Shown piece by piece: positions 25,811 to 34,885 of a stretch of DNA of 59,455 bases. Both the position numbers and the translations under genes were made by a program. Origin of the DNA: Lachnospiraceae bacterium. Lineage in GTDB: Bacteria; Bacillota; Clostridia; Lachnospirales; Lachnospiraceae. The notes beneath the pieces were generated by a model. The model was not told the origin of the DNA and ran no database searches. It saw nothing but the letters and a program-made list of their open reading frames with translations. Where the stretch lies: positions 1 through 59,455 of the forward strand of contig JAFWWB010000089.1 in the NCBI GenBank assembly GCA_017518185.1, written 5' to 3'. Position 1 is the first letter of the stretch. Every line of letters starts with the position of its first letter.

Positions 25811-28463
25811 AAAAGAGGATCGGATGCCTGCTGCTCTGCGCCGTTATGCTTGCGGGCTGCGGAGCCGGCGATAAGGGCGTTTCTGAAAACAGCGCGGCCG
25901 GCGGAGTGCTTCCCTCCGGGGATAAGGGCTCCGGCGAAGTGACTGACGGTACTTCACCGGAGGCATCTGCGGACAGCCCTTCCGGCGTAAGCGGCGGCGG
26001 AAATGATAATGCCGGATCACTGCCTGTCTTTACGGGAGGGAGCGGCATCCTTGATACGGGTATCCTCACCGAAGAGGGGAACGGTTATGAAGGGATAGAG
26101 GGGAACGGCGCCTTTAACTATGGCGAGGCTCTCCAGAAATCCCTTTGTTTTATGAACTTCAGAGGTCCGGTGACCTGCCCGAACAGGTGCGCTGCAACTG
26201 GCGAGGCGACAGCTGTCTTACGGACGGCGCCGATAACGGCATCGACCTTACCGGCGGCTGGTTTGACGCCGGGGATCATGTGAAGTTCAATCTCCCCATG
26301 GCATATACCGGGGCCATGCTGGCCTGGTCCCTTTATGAGGACAGGGATGCCTACGAGGAGAGCGGTCAGCTGGAATATATGCTGGGTGACCTGAAATGGG
26401 TAAATGATTATCTTATAAAGTGCAGTCCTTCGGAGGACATTTATTACTACCAGGTGGGCAGCGGATCCGGTGACCATACCTGGTGGGGACCGGCGGAGGT
26501 CATCCATATGGACAGGCCTTCCTATGCGGTGACAAAGAGTTCACCCGGCAGCTGTGTCTGCGCGGGCAGCGCAGCCTGTCTCGCAGCGGCTTCGGTGGTG
26601 TTCAGGGATGTGGACGGCGCCTATGCCGATGAGTGCCTGAAGCATGCAAAGATGACCTATAAGCTGGCTGATGAGACCCGTTCGGATTCGGGATATACGG
26701 AGGCCAACGGCTTTTATACTTCCAACAGCGGATTCTATGATGAGCTTTCCTGGGCCGGAGTCTGGCTTTACAAGGCCACCGGAGAGAAAGAGTATCTGAC
26801 GAAGGCTGAGGCCGATTACGGTGCAAAGGAATGGGATTACAACTGGGCCCACTGCTGGGATGATGTGCATGTGGGCGCGGCGCTCCTGCTGGAACGGGAG
26901 ACCGGGGACGGCAGATATAAGAAGGACCTTGAGAAGCACCTTGATTACTGGAGCTGCGGGACTGACGGCGAAAGGATAACTTATTCCCCTAAAGGCCTGG
27001 CCTGGCTGGACGGCTGGGGGCCCCTGCGCTACGCCACGACCACCGCATTCATAGCGGCGGTATACAGCGAGAGCGGCAGCTGCGACGCCGACAAAAAGGA
27101 CATTTACTGGGATTTCGCCCGTTCCCAGGCGGATTACGCTCTGGGTTCCTCGGGACGGTCCTATGTTTGCGGCTTCGGTGACAACCCTCCGGAGCATCCC
27201 CATCACAGGACGGCACAGGGGTCGTACTGTGACAACATGAACGAGCCTTCGAGCCACAGGCACACCCTTTACGGAGCCCTGGTGGGCGGGCCCGATGCAA
27301 ATGACAGTTATACGGACGAGGTGTCAAACTACCAGACCAATGAGGTGGCCTGCGATTACAACGCCGGCTTCACCGGGCTTCTGGCAAAGATGTACACCCG
27401 TTATCACGGGAAGACCATAAAGGATTTCGGAGCCGTGGAACAGCCTGACTCCGCAGAGTTCTATACCGAAGCCGGCGTGAACGTGAGCGGTCAGGATTTT
27501 ATCGAGATCAGGGCTTTTGTATATAATACCTCCGCCTGGCCCGCAAGGACGGCACAGGATCTGGAGTTCAGGTATTTTGTGGACTTGAGTGAGGTATACG
27601 ATGCCGGCGGCACCGTGGGAAACATAGAGATCACCACCAATTACATGTCGGGAGGCAGGGTGGACGGCCTGCGCATCTGGGATGAGGAAAAGCACCTCTA
27701 CTACCTGTCGGCGGTGTTTGATGATGACAGCCTCTATCCCGGCGGCCAGAACAGCTATAAGAAGGAAATGCAGATCCGCATGAGGAACCCTCTGGGAGTG
27801 TGGGATGATTCAAACGATCCCTCTTATGCGGGGCTTAATACCTCAAACGGTCAGACGGGCATAGCGGAGAGCATAGCCCTTTACGAAAACGGAAGGATAG
27901 TCTTCGGCAGGGAGCCTGAGGGCGGCGAGAATGCCGGAGCCCTGGCAGTAGAAGCACCGGGAGCCGGGAACGGCAGTAACGGCAGCGGGCAGGGAACGGC
28001 AGCAAACGCAGCCTCACAGGCCTCATCTTCTAACGGTGAGCTTTCGGTATCCGTTAAGTATGACGGCGGACAGGCAATCTCCGGCACCATGGAGATAAAA
28101 AATACCGGAGGAGACATAGATCTGGGCTCCCTTAAGATACTGTATTATTTTACCGCTGAGGGCGGATCCATGACCTATGACTGCTACCATAGCGCCGTAA
28201 ACGGCGCAAACGGCAGCTATAACGGACTTTCCGGTGTTACAGGCAGTTTTTCCGCTGCATCGGGAGAGGGAGCCGACAGCGTATGCACCATGAGCTTCCC
28301 CGCCGGAAGCGTAGGGCAGGGGGATACCCTTACGGTGAACTTCTGCATACATAAGAGCGACTGGTCGGTCATGAACTGTTCCGATGACTGGTCCTATAAG
28401 GATCCGGGCAACATCGTTATAGAAAGTGGCGGAAATGTCATTTTCGGGAGCAGACCCAATTGA
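25807..28463 (+). pseudogene. Lipoprotein GH9 cellulase with two CBM3-like domains, single frameshift
   Basis: The ATG at 25807 starts a lipoprotein signal (CLLLCAVMLAGC), then a Gly/Ser/Asp linker, then a GH9 catalytic domain beginning FNYGEALQKS. At the T4 run 26148-26151 the frame breaks: inserting one T restores LCFYELQRSGDLPEQ and the GH9 core in the frame ending at 28463. The core has WRGDS, GGWFDAGDHVKF (base and nucleophile-side aspartates) and TNEVACDYNAGFTG (catalytic Glu). It continues with a CBM3c-like domain, a Gly/Ser linker and a second CBM3-like domain. GH9-CBM3c enzymes are typically processive endoglucanases. Anchoring to the membrane as a lipoprotein is unusual for this class. 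The frameshift may be a homopolymer sequencing error, in which case the gene is intact at about 885 residues. Confidence 0.88.
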
Positions 28464-29218
28464 CGGCGGAGGAGCGCATACGGGCTTTTAAGGAAGCTTC
28501 GTCCAAGGCTGCGGCGCAGTCCGGCATAAAGCCACGGACTGGGATACTCAGAAAGTACAGGCCGCTGATACTGGCCATGCTCATCTTCCTGCTGGGCGTA
28601 AACATCTCAAAGATCGCCCAGATGAACGGAAACGGCTACAAGCTGACCGAGCATTTTGACGAGGCCGCCATCAGCGTGGACAGTCCCTCGGGACGGACCT
28701 ATACCCTGACCATGGGTGAGCTTGGTTATTACATCCTGAGGCTCGAGCGGGTGGTGGATGAAAAAGCCAGGGCCTATGACAGCGACAATCCTTCAGCCTA
28801 CTGGAAGATAAGGATAAGCACAAAAGATAAGGCATCCTATGTAACAACCCTGGCCAGGGAGACGGTGCTGGATTATTCCGAGAGGGATCTGATCTACGCC
28901 GCGGATGCTGAGGAGGCGGGGCTTACCCTTACTGAAGAGGAGCTTAAGCAGGTAAGGCTTGAGTCCGGGCGTTTTTATCTGAGGATGAGTGAAGAGGAGA
29001 AAAACGCCACGGGCCTTACGGCGGAGAGCCTTGAGAGTATAATGTGCAGGGAAGCCCTTGCGAAGAAGCGCATGGAGAGCGCGGACGCAAAGGATACGGA
29101 TGTGGGCAGTGCATACTACACAGAACTGAAGGACCGGTATGATATTCAGCGCAACGATGACGAACTGTCAAAGCTGCGGGTAGGATATATAACTATCAAT
29201 AACGGAGAGCATAAATGA
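28460..29218 (+). CDS. Membrane-anchored protein of unknown function, SurA/PrsA-N-like helical part
   Basis: 252 residues from a TTG overlapping the cellulase stop by four bases. One membrane segment (LILAMLIFLLGVNISKIAQM) after a basic cytoplasmic start, then an outside domain with ETVLDYSERDLIYAADAEEAG and LTLTEEELKQVRLESGRFY. Those helices resemble the N-terminal chaperone part of PrsA/SurA proteins, but I see no rotamase (PPIase) domain. It may help fold or anchor secreted proteins such as the adjoining cellulase; that is a guess from position. glgB starts at ATGA overlapping its stop. The start codon is uncertain. Confidence 0.72.
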   Translation: MTAEERIRAFKEASSKAAAQSGIKPRTGILRKYRPLILAMLIFLLGVNISKIAQMNGNGYKLTEHFDEAAISVDSPSGRTYTLTMGELGYYILRLERVVDEKARAYDSDNPSAYWKIRISTKDKASYVTTLARETVLDYSERDLIYAADAEEAGLTLTEEELKQVRLESGRFYLRMSEEEKNATGLTAESLESIMCREALAKKRMESADAKDTDVGSAYYTELKDRYDIQRNDDELSKLRVGYITINNGEHK

Positions 29219-31095
29219 TAAGAGAAAAGGATTTACAGGATTTTTTTGAAGGGAACGCGCTGAATGCGTGGAAATACCTGGGAGCTCATGCGGGAAAGAC
29301 CGGTACGGTATTCCGCACCTATGCCCCCGGGGCCACCGGAGTCAATATCTTCGGGGATTTCAACAACTGGACCGAGGAACCCATGCAGCGGGACGAAAGG
29401 GGCTTCTACAGCATCAGCATAAAGGGAGCGAAGCCCGGGGATCTTTACAAGTACGTGATCTACGGCCATAACGGCTGGAGAGCAGAGCACGCCGATCCCT
29501 ATGCCTTCGGGGCAGAGCTGAGACCGGGCAGCGCATCGAAGATCGTGGATCTGTCGGAGTACGAGTTTACGGATGAGGAGTGGATAAAGTCCAGGAGCGA
29601 ATGCTTCGACAGGCCCATGTCGGTATACGAGATACATGCCGGCGCCTTCATAAGGAGCCGCAGGGAGGACGAGACCTGGCTCAGCTACAGGGAGCTGGCT
29701 GCCCCCCTTATAGAGCATGTGAAGAAGAGCGGCTATACGCATGTGGAGATGATGCCTGTCTGCGAGCATCCCTTCGACGGTTCCTGGGGCTACCAGCTCA
29801 CGGGCTTCTTTGCGCCTACCATAAGATACGGCACCGCCGCAGACCTCAAGTATCTCATAGACGAGTGCCACAAAGCAGGCATAGGCGTGATCATGGACTT
29901 CGTTCCCGTGCATTTCGCGCTGGATGATTTCGCCCTGAAGCTTTACGATACCACGGCACTTTACGAGTGTTACCGCGGCGGGAACGAGAGCCAGTGGGGC
30001 ACCTGCATGTTCAACCATGACAGGCCCGAGGTGGTGAGCTTCCTGCTTTCCGCGGCGGATTACTGGATAGAGGAATTCCATTTCGACGGCCTCCGTGTGG
30101 ACGCCGTAAGCTGCCTCATCTATCACGGCGGACAGCAGAGCGGCGGCGAGAACAGGGGAGGGATGGAGTTTGCAAGAAAGCTGAATACCCTGATCAAGAA
30201 AAAGCATAAGGGCGTTGTAATGTTCGCGGAGGATTCCTCCTCCTGGCAGGGCGGCGTCACAAAGCCCGTCAGCGAAGGCGGTCTGGGCTTCGACTACAAG
30301 TGGGATATGGGCTGGATGTACGACAGCCTGTATTTCATGTCACTGCCCCCCGAACAGAGATACGGGGCATATCACAAGCTCACCTTCTCAATGTGGTATT
30401 ATTACACCGAGAGGTTCATACTTTCCCTTTCACATGATGAAGTGGTGGGAGGGAAAGGGACCATCGTCAGTAAGATGCCCGGCAGCGAGGAGGACAGGTT
30501 CGCCCAGGCCAGGGCATATTATGCATACATGTACATGCATCCCGGAAAGAAGCTCTCCTTTATGGGCAACGAGCTCGGTGAGACCGAGGAGTGGAACGAA
30601 ACAAGGGAGGTTGATTTCCCCCTGCTGGAGAAGCCGCTGAACAAAGGCCTCTACAAGCTCATCTGCGATCTCCAGAAGATGTACCTTACTGAGCCTGCAC
30701 TCTATAAGTGTGAGTATGACAGGGACAATTACGAGTGGCTCTACTGCCAGGAGGGCGATAAGCTGCTCTATGTCATGAAGCGCAGCCTTAAGGGAAGAAG
30801 CCTGGTCTGCGTGCTGAACTTTGGCGCAGAGGCCATTAAGGGCTATGAGCTTAAGCTTGATAAAGAAGAACCTGAAGAGGAGAAGAACGAAGAGGCAAAG
30901 GCTTCCGTAGAGGAAACGAAGAAGCCTGTAAAGAAGGCAAAGAAGAAGGAAGAAAACTGGAGCTGCGTGCTCTGCAGCCGCTGGACGAGATATGGCGGTG
31001 AGCTGAAGGAGAAGCGCGGTACCATTACGTCTAAGGACAGGATCATGGAGCTGAACGTACCTGCGTACTGCGCGATGATCTATGAGGCAGGCTGA
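29215..31095 (+). CDS. glgB: 1,4-alpha-glucan branching enzyme
   Basis: 626 residues. N-terminal CBM48-like domain (TVFRTYAPGATGVNIFGDFN), GH13 barrel with YEIHAGAF, DFVPVHFALD, FDGLRVDAVS (nucleophile D296), VMFAEDSSS (acid/base E339) and LSHDEVVGGKGTI, and a C-terminal beta domain. It introduces alpha-1,6 branches in glycogen. The C-terminal domain is interrupted by a Glu/Lys-rich low-complexity stretch at about residues 545-581 (DKEEPEEEKNEEAK then KKPVKKAKKK), not usual for GlgB; it leads into WSCVLC. No other glycogen gene is near; it sits between a membrane protein and a PilZ gene with overlaps of a few bases. Confidence 0.92.
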   Translation: MIREKDLQDFFEGNALNAWKYLGAHAGKTGTVFRTYAPGATGVNIFGDFNNWTEEPMQRDERGFYSISIKGAKPGDLYKYVIYGHNGWRAEHADPYAFGAELRPGSASKIVDLSEYEFTDEEWIKSRSECFDRPMSVYEIHAGAFIRSRREDETWLSYRELAAPLIEHVKKSGYTHVEMMPVCEHPFDGSWGYQLTGFFAPTIRYGTAADLKYLIDECHKAGIGVIMDFVPVHFALDDFALKLYDTTALYECYRGGNESQWGTCMFNHDRPEVVSFLLSAADYWIEEFHFDGLRVDAVSCLIYHGGQQSGGENRGGMEFARKLNTLIKKKHKGVVMFAEDSSSWQGGVTKPVSEGGLGFDYKWDMGWMYDSLYFMSLPPEQRYGAYHKLTFSMWYYYTERFILSLSHDEVVGGKGTIVSKMPGSEEDRFAQARAYYAYMYMHPGKKLSFMGNELGETEEWNETREVDFPLLEKPLNKGLYKLICDLQKMYLTEPALYKCEYDRDNYEWLYCQEGDKLLYVMKRSLKGRSLVCVLNFGAEAIKGYELKLDKEEPEEEKNEEAKASVEETKKPVKKAKKKEENWSCVLCSRWTRYGGELKEKRGTITSKDRIMELNVPAYCAMIYEAG

Positions 31096-31100
31096 AGGGC

Positions 31101-31760
31101 ATGAACTATTCCGATATACCCATGGGGGTAAAGGTTCAGATAAGCGTCACAAACGGCGGCGACTCCCAGGCGCGTTTTGTGTCCAGGGTCATGAAGACAG
31201 GTGATAAGAGCCTGCTGGTGATCCCTTTTATGCATAAGGGCGTGCGGGTAAACTTCAACGGCACCAACGTGAAGATACATATGGAGGTGCCTGACGGAGA
31301 GGGAAATAACTGGACCTTCAAGAACTGCAAGATAGAGACCGTTAAGAAGAACGGTCTGCTCTATCACCGCATCATAACCCCCATGAGCGAGGGCATAGAG
31401 AACAGAAGGGGCGAGCGCAGGACTTATGTGTGGCAGCCCGCCATATTCACCATTGAAGGCATAACGGACCAGGTATTCACCACACTGAAGGATGTGAGCC
31501 CCAGCGGTTTCGCCTTCGTGGTGGATCCCAAAAAGAGGCTGGTCATAGCCAACGGTAAGAACGTGACCTGTACCATCAATGAAAGGGACGGTACGGTGAT
31601 ACACCTGAGGGGTAAGGTGATCCGTAAGGAAAAGATGGACCAGTATATACTGTACGGCTGCCGTTCCGCAGAAAAGACCGAGGAGGTCCTGAATTTTATA
31701 GAACGTCTGAACAGAAGAAAAGAAGAGCAGGAAAAGAAAGAGCAGCAGGCAAATAAATAA
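31101..31760 (+). CDS. PilZ-domain c-di-GMP-binding protein (YcgR-like)
   Basis: 219 residues. The N-terminal about 95 residues resemble the YcgR-N/PilZN beta domain; the C-terminal PilZ domain shows the c-di-GMP motif NRRGERR (about residues 100-106) and DVSPSGF (about 130). The C-terminus is a charged helix (RLNRRKEEQEKKEQQ). It should act as a c-di-GMP effector, typically controlling motility or exopolysaccharide. It begins five bases after glgB. The GGDEF enzyme at 2405 could supply the ligand; no direct link is visible. Confidence 0.85.
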   Translation: MNYSDIPMGVKVQISVTNGGDSQARFVSRVMKTGDKSLLVIPFMHKGVRVNFNGTNVKIHMEVPDGEGNNWTFKNCKIETVKKNGLLYHRIITPMSEGIENRRGERRTYVWQPAIFTIEGITDQVFTTLKDVSPSGFAFVVDPKKRLVIANGKNVTCTINERDGTVIHLRGKVIRKEKMDQYILYGCRSAEKTEEVLNFIERLNRRKEEQEKKEQQANK

Positions 31761-31780
31761 GTGCAAAGGAGGCTTTTATC

Positions 31781-32218
31781 ATGGCAAAAAAAGATGAAGA
31801 TGCAAGGGGCATACGCGGACAGGAGGTGGCTTTCAGGGAGAGAAAGCGCTGGCTGTTCCTGGGCCTGCCCTGGACCTTTACGGTCTACAGGATATCCAAC
31901 AAGCTTATCAATGTCTCCGCAGGCTTCCTGAGCAAAAAGGAAGATGACTGCTATATGTATAAGATCACGGATGTCAGGCTGGAGAGGAGCTTCCTTGAGA
32001 GACTTGTGGGTGTAGGTACGGTGAGCTGCTATTCCGCAGACGTTACCGATCCCACTCTTGTGCTGAAGCATGTAAAGCACTGCGTGGAGATAAAGGATTT
32101 CATACTGGAGGAGTCCGACAGGGAGAGGATCGCCCGCAGGACCGTCAATATGCAGGATGTAGGCTTCGGCACCATGGCTGACCTTGACGGAGACGGTATA
32201 CCGGACGGCTTGCAGTGA
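31781..32218 (+). CDS. PH-like-domain protein
   Basis: 145 residues, no signal. The pattern RKRWLFLGLPWTFTVYRIS, then ISAGFLSKKEDDCYMYKITDV-like strands (actual: NVSAGFLSKKEDDCYMYKI) and LERLVGVGTVSCYSADVTDP, resembles the bacterial PH (bPH2/DUF304) fold. The last 20 residues include DLDGDGIPDG, which reads like a Ca-binding or dockerin-type loop but stands alone. Strong ribosome site (AAAGGAGG). The GTG of folC overlaps the stop by four bases. Role unknown. Confidence 0.7.
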   Translation: MAKKDEDARGIRGQEVAFRERKRWLFLGLPWTFTVYRISNKLINVSAGFLSKKEDDCYMYKITDVRLERSFLERLVGVGTVSCYSADVTDPTLVLKHVKHCVEIKDFILEESDRERIARRTVNMQDVGFGTMADLDGDGIPDGLQ

Positions 32219-33501
32219 CGGCTTCGGAGCTTGACGCCTGGGAATATGAGCTGAAGGGCAGGGGCATCACCCCCGGTCTTTCGGCTGTGGCAGAGCTGGC
32301 CAGGGAGCTGGGGGATCCACAGGAAAAGGTTCCCGTGATCCATATCGCGGGTACCAATGCCAAGGGCTCGGTGCTGGCCTATATCTCCACTGTGCTGAAG
32401 GAAGCGGGATACAGGACCGGCAGGTTCTTCTCGCCCTCTCTTTCGGAGGACAGGGAGAGCATACAGATAGGACTGAAGCCTGTCAGCAAAAAGGACTATG
32501 CCGCCGGGATGGAGCGCATAAAAGAGGCGGATGAGCGCATCCGCGAGAGGGGCTTCCGGGGCGTGAGCTTTTTTGAAGCCCTGACCGTGCTGGCATACTT
32601 AAGCTTTGCGGAAAAGGGATGCGACCTGGCCGTTGTGGAATGCGGCATGGGAGGACTTGCGGATGCCACGAACATAGTATCAGCTCCCCTGGTCACCGTG
32701 ATCACTCCCGTAGCGGCGGATCACCAGGCTTTTCTCGGAAAGAGCCTTAAGGAGATAGCCGGAAATAAAGCCGGGATAATAAAGCCCGGGGCAGTCTGCG
32801 TCACGTCCTGTGAGCAGGAGCCAGAGGTTTATGCCGCGTTAGCGGAAAAGGCAGAAAGCTGCGGGACAGAGCTTATAGTAGCAGATACGCCCGTCCGTCT
32901 GAAGGGCGGGATAAGGAAGCAGAGCTTTGATCTGGGTGAAAGGAAGGGCCTGAAGATAAGCCTTGCAGGCCTTCACCAGAGCAAAAATGCCGCCCTGGCC
33001 GTAAAGGCGCTGGATGAGGCGGCAAAGAAGGGCTTCGTGATAAGTGACGGCGCGTTAAGGCGCGGGCTTGAGAAGACGGAGTGGTACGGACGTTTCTCCG
33101 TTCTTAAGAGCAGGCCGTACCTTATAGCAGACGGAGCACACAATCCCGCGGGGGCCCGGAGCCTGGCGGAGTCGCTGGAAAGATACTTTCCGGAGGAGAA
33201 GTTCATCTTCATCATCGGAGTACTTAAGGATAAGGCCTATGAGGAGATGCTGGATATCTGGTGTCCCCTGGCGGAATATATCATATGCATAACACCTCCG
33301 GAGAACAGCCGGGCTCTGCAGGCCATGGAGCTTGCGGAGGAAGCGGCGGCACGGGGGGTCAACGTTACAACGGCAGACAGCGTGGAGGAAGGACTGGAGG
33401 AAGCGCTGCTGTTATCCGGCGGGCAGAAACACATTATTGCCTGCGGATCACTTTCATGGCTTGAAAAACTGCGAAGAGAGGTTTTGAAAAATGGTAGATA
33501 A
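32215..33501 (+). CDS. folC: Folylpolyglutamate synthase / dihydrofolate synthase
   Basis: 428 residues from a GTG overlapping the previous stop. Mur-ligase-type fold: P-loop IAGTNAKGS (about residue 44), the folate-binding FFSPSLSEDRE region, VECGMGGLADATN, ITPVAADHQAFLG and KAGIIKPG, and the C-terminal domain with LIADGAHNPAGA. It joins glutamate to dihydropteroate or folate. It is the first of three clustered folate genes; the folE start overlaps its end by 11 bases. Confidence 0.94.
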   Translation: MTASELDAWEYELKGRGITPGLSAVAELARELGDPQEKVPVIHIAGTNAKGSVLAYISTVLKEAGYRTGRFFSPSLSEDRESIQIGLKPVSKKDYAAGMERIKEADERIRERGFRGVSFFEALTVLAYLSFAEKGCDLAVVECGMGGLADATNIVSAPLVTVITPVAADHQAFLGKSLKEIAGNKAGIIKPGAVCVTSCEQEPEVYAALAEKAESCGTELIVADTPVRLKGGIRKQSFDLGERKGLKISLAGLHQSKNAALAVKALDEAAKKGFVISDGALRRGLEKTEWYGRFSVLKSRPYLIADGAHNPAGARSLAESLERYFPEEKFIFIIGVLKDKAYEEMLDIWCPLAEYIICITPPENSRALQAMELAEEAAARGVNVTTADSVEEGLEEALLLSGGQKHIIACGSLSWLEKLRREVLKNGR

Positions 33502-34048
33502 GAAGAAGGTACGTGAAGGCGTAAAGCTCATGCTGGAGGGAATGGGCGAAGACCCTAAAAGAGAGGGTCTTAAGGATACTCCCGAACGTGTGGCGAGGAT
33601 GTATGAGGAGCTTCTCTTCGGCATGGAAGAGGAAGCGGCTGATCATCTTTCCCGCACCTTTACCGTGGAGGAGGAGGATATGGTCCTGGAAAAGAACATA
33701 GCCTTTGCTTCCATATGCGAGCATCATCTCATGCCCTTTTTCGGGAAGGCCCATATAGCCTATATCCCCGACGGAAAAGTAGTGGGGCTGTCCAAGCTGG
33801 CCAGGACTGTGGAGGTCTTCGGAAGGAGACTGCAGATGCAGGAGAGGATGACGGGGCAGATAGCCGACGCCATAATGGATGAGCTGGACTGTGCAGGAGT
33901 CATGGTCATGCTGGAGGCTGAGCATACCTGCATGACCATGCGCGGCGTGAAAAAGCCCGGCAGCAGCACCGTGACTCTGGCCGTAAGAGGGACTTTTGAG
34001 GGAGATGACGAGCTGCAGAGACGATTCTTTGAAATGGTGAAGATATGA
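33491..34048 (+). CDS. folE: GTP cyclohydrolase I
   Basis: 185 residues, typical type IA. Zinc and active-site residues are seen in ICEHHLMPFFGKAHIAYIP (Cys and His) and AEHTCMTMRGVKKPGS (second Cys and the arginine). N-terminus includes GEDPKREGLKDTPERVARMY, the conserved TPxRV segment. It turns GTP into dihydroneopterin triphosphate, the first folate step. Ribosome site GAGAGG lies inside folC. It ends in ATGA overlapping the folB-folK start. Confidence 0.96.
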   Translation: MVDKKKVREGVKLMLEGMGEDPKREGLKDTPERVARMYEELLFGMEEEAADHLSRTFTVEEEDMVLEKNIAFASICEHHLMPFFGKAHIAYIPDGKVVGLSKLARTVEVFGRRLQMQERMTGQIADAIMDELDCAGVMVMLEAEHTCMTMRGVKKPGSSTVTLAVRGTFEGDDELQRRFFEMVKI

Positions 34049-34884
34049 TGGATGAGATCTGCATCAAAGGCCTGAGGCTGTTCGGATATCACGGCGTATA
34101 CCCCGAAGAGGAAGAGAGGGGGCAGGATTTTTATATCGACCTGAAGCTCTTTCTGTCCACCCAGGCAGCGGGTATAAGCGATGAACTGGAGGACAGCATA
34201 TCCTATGAAGAGGTATGTGAATTTGTAACTGCCGAGTTCAAAAAAAAGCGTTACAGACTCATTGAGGCTGTTGCGGAGAACCTCTCCTGTGCCCTCTTCC
34301 GTAAATATACCGGGCTTTCCGAACTGGAGCTTAAGCTGAGCAAGCCGGAAGCCCCGCTGGATGCCGTCTTTGAGGATGTGAGTGTCACCATAAGACGGAA
34401 AAAGCATGTGGTGTATATCGCTTACGGAGCCAATGAGGGGGACAGCCTGCGCCAGATCGAGGACAGCATAGCCATGGTCGATAAGGATCCCTTCTGCAAG
34501 GTGGTCCGCATGACAAGGCCCATACAGTCCACTCCGTACGGGGATGTGGTGCAGAACGATTTCTACAACGGAGTACTGGAGATATATACTCTTTATAACC
34601 CCGTCGATCTTATGAAGAGGCTTCATGAGATAGAGCGCTTCCAGGGCCTTGACCGCGACAAGAAGATACACTGGGGACCGAGACCGCTGGATCTGGATAT
34701 ACTGCTCTATGATAACGAGGTGATCGACCTGCCGGGGCTTACCGTGCCCCACAGGGATATGGTCAACCGGGATTTTGTCATGATACCGCTGGCAGAGCTG
34801 GCGCCCCATGTGAGGCATCCGCTGCTGGGCCTTACCATAGGCGAGCTGGCAAAGAAGCCCATGGAAAAGCATCTGAGGAAATAA
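34045..34884 (+). CDS. folB-folK: Fused dihydroneopterin aldolase / HPPK (FolB-FolK)
   Basis: 279 residues. Residues 1-117 are FolB (dihydroneopterin aldolase) with LFGYHGVYPEEEERGQDFYID, SYEEVC and KPEAPLDAVFEDVSV. From about residue 125 it is FolK (6-hydroxymethyl-7,8-dihydropterin pyrophosphokinase) with VYIAYGANEGDSLRQ, QNDFYNGV, RFQGLDRDKKIHWGPRPLDLDI and VPHRDMVNRDFV. The two steps are consecutive in folate synthesis, so the fusion channels pterin. folP (dihydropteroate synthase) is not next to it and not in this window. Confidence 0.95.
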   Translation: MMDEICIKGLRLFGYHGVYPEEEERGQDFYIDLKLFLSTQAAGISDELEDSISYEEVCEFVTAEFKKKRYRLIEAVAENLSCALFRKYTGLSELELKLSKPEAPLDAVFEDVSVTIRRKKHVVYIAYGANEGDSLRQIEDSIAMVDKDPFCKVVRMTRPIQSTPYGDVVQNDFYNGVLEIYTLYNPVDLMKRLHEIERFQGLDRDKKIHWGPRPLDLDILLYDNEVIDLPGLTVPHRDMVNRDFVMIPLAELAPHVRHPLLGLTIGELAKKPMEKHLRK

Positions 34885-34885
34885 G

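Noticed and set aside
26143-26154. Programmed -1 ribosomal frameshift in the cellulase
   Set aside because: The site is not a canonical X-XXY-YYZ slippery heptamer in the correct frame and no strong stem-loop follows; a lost T in the run is simpler.
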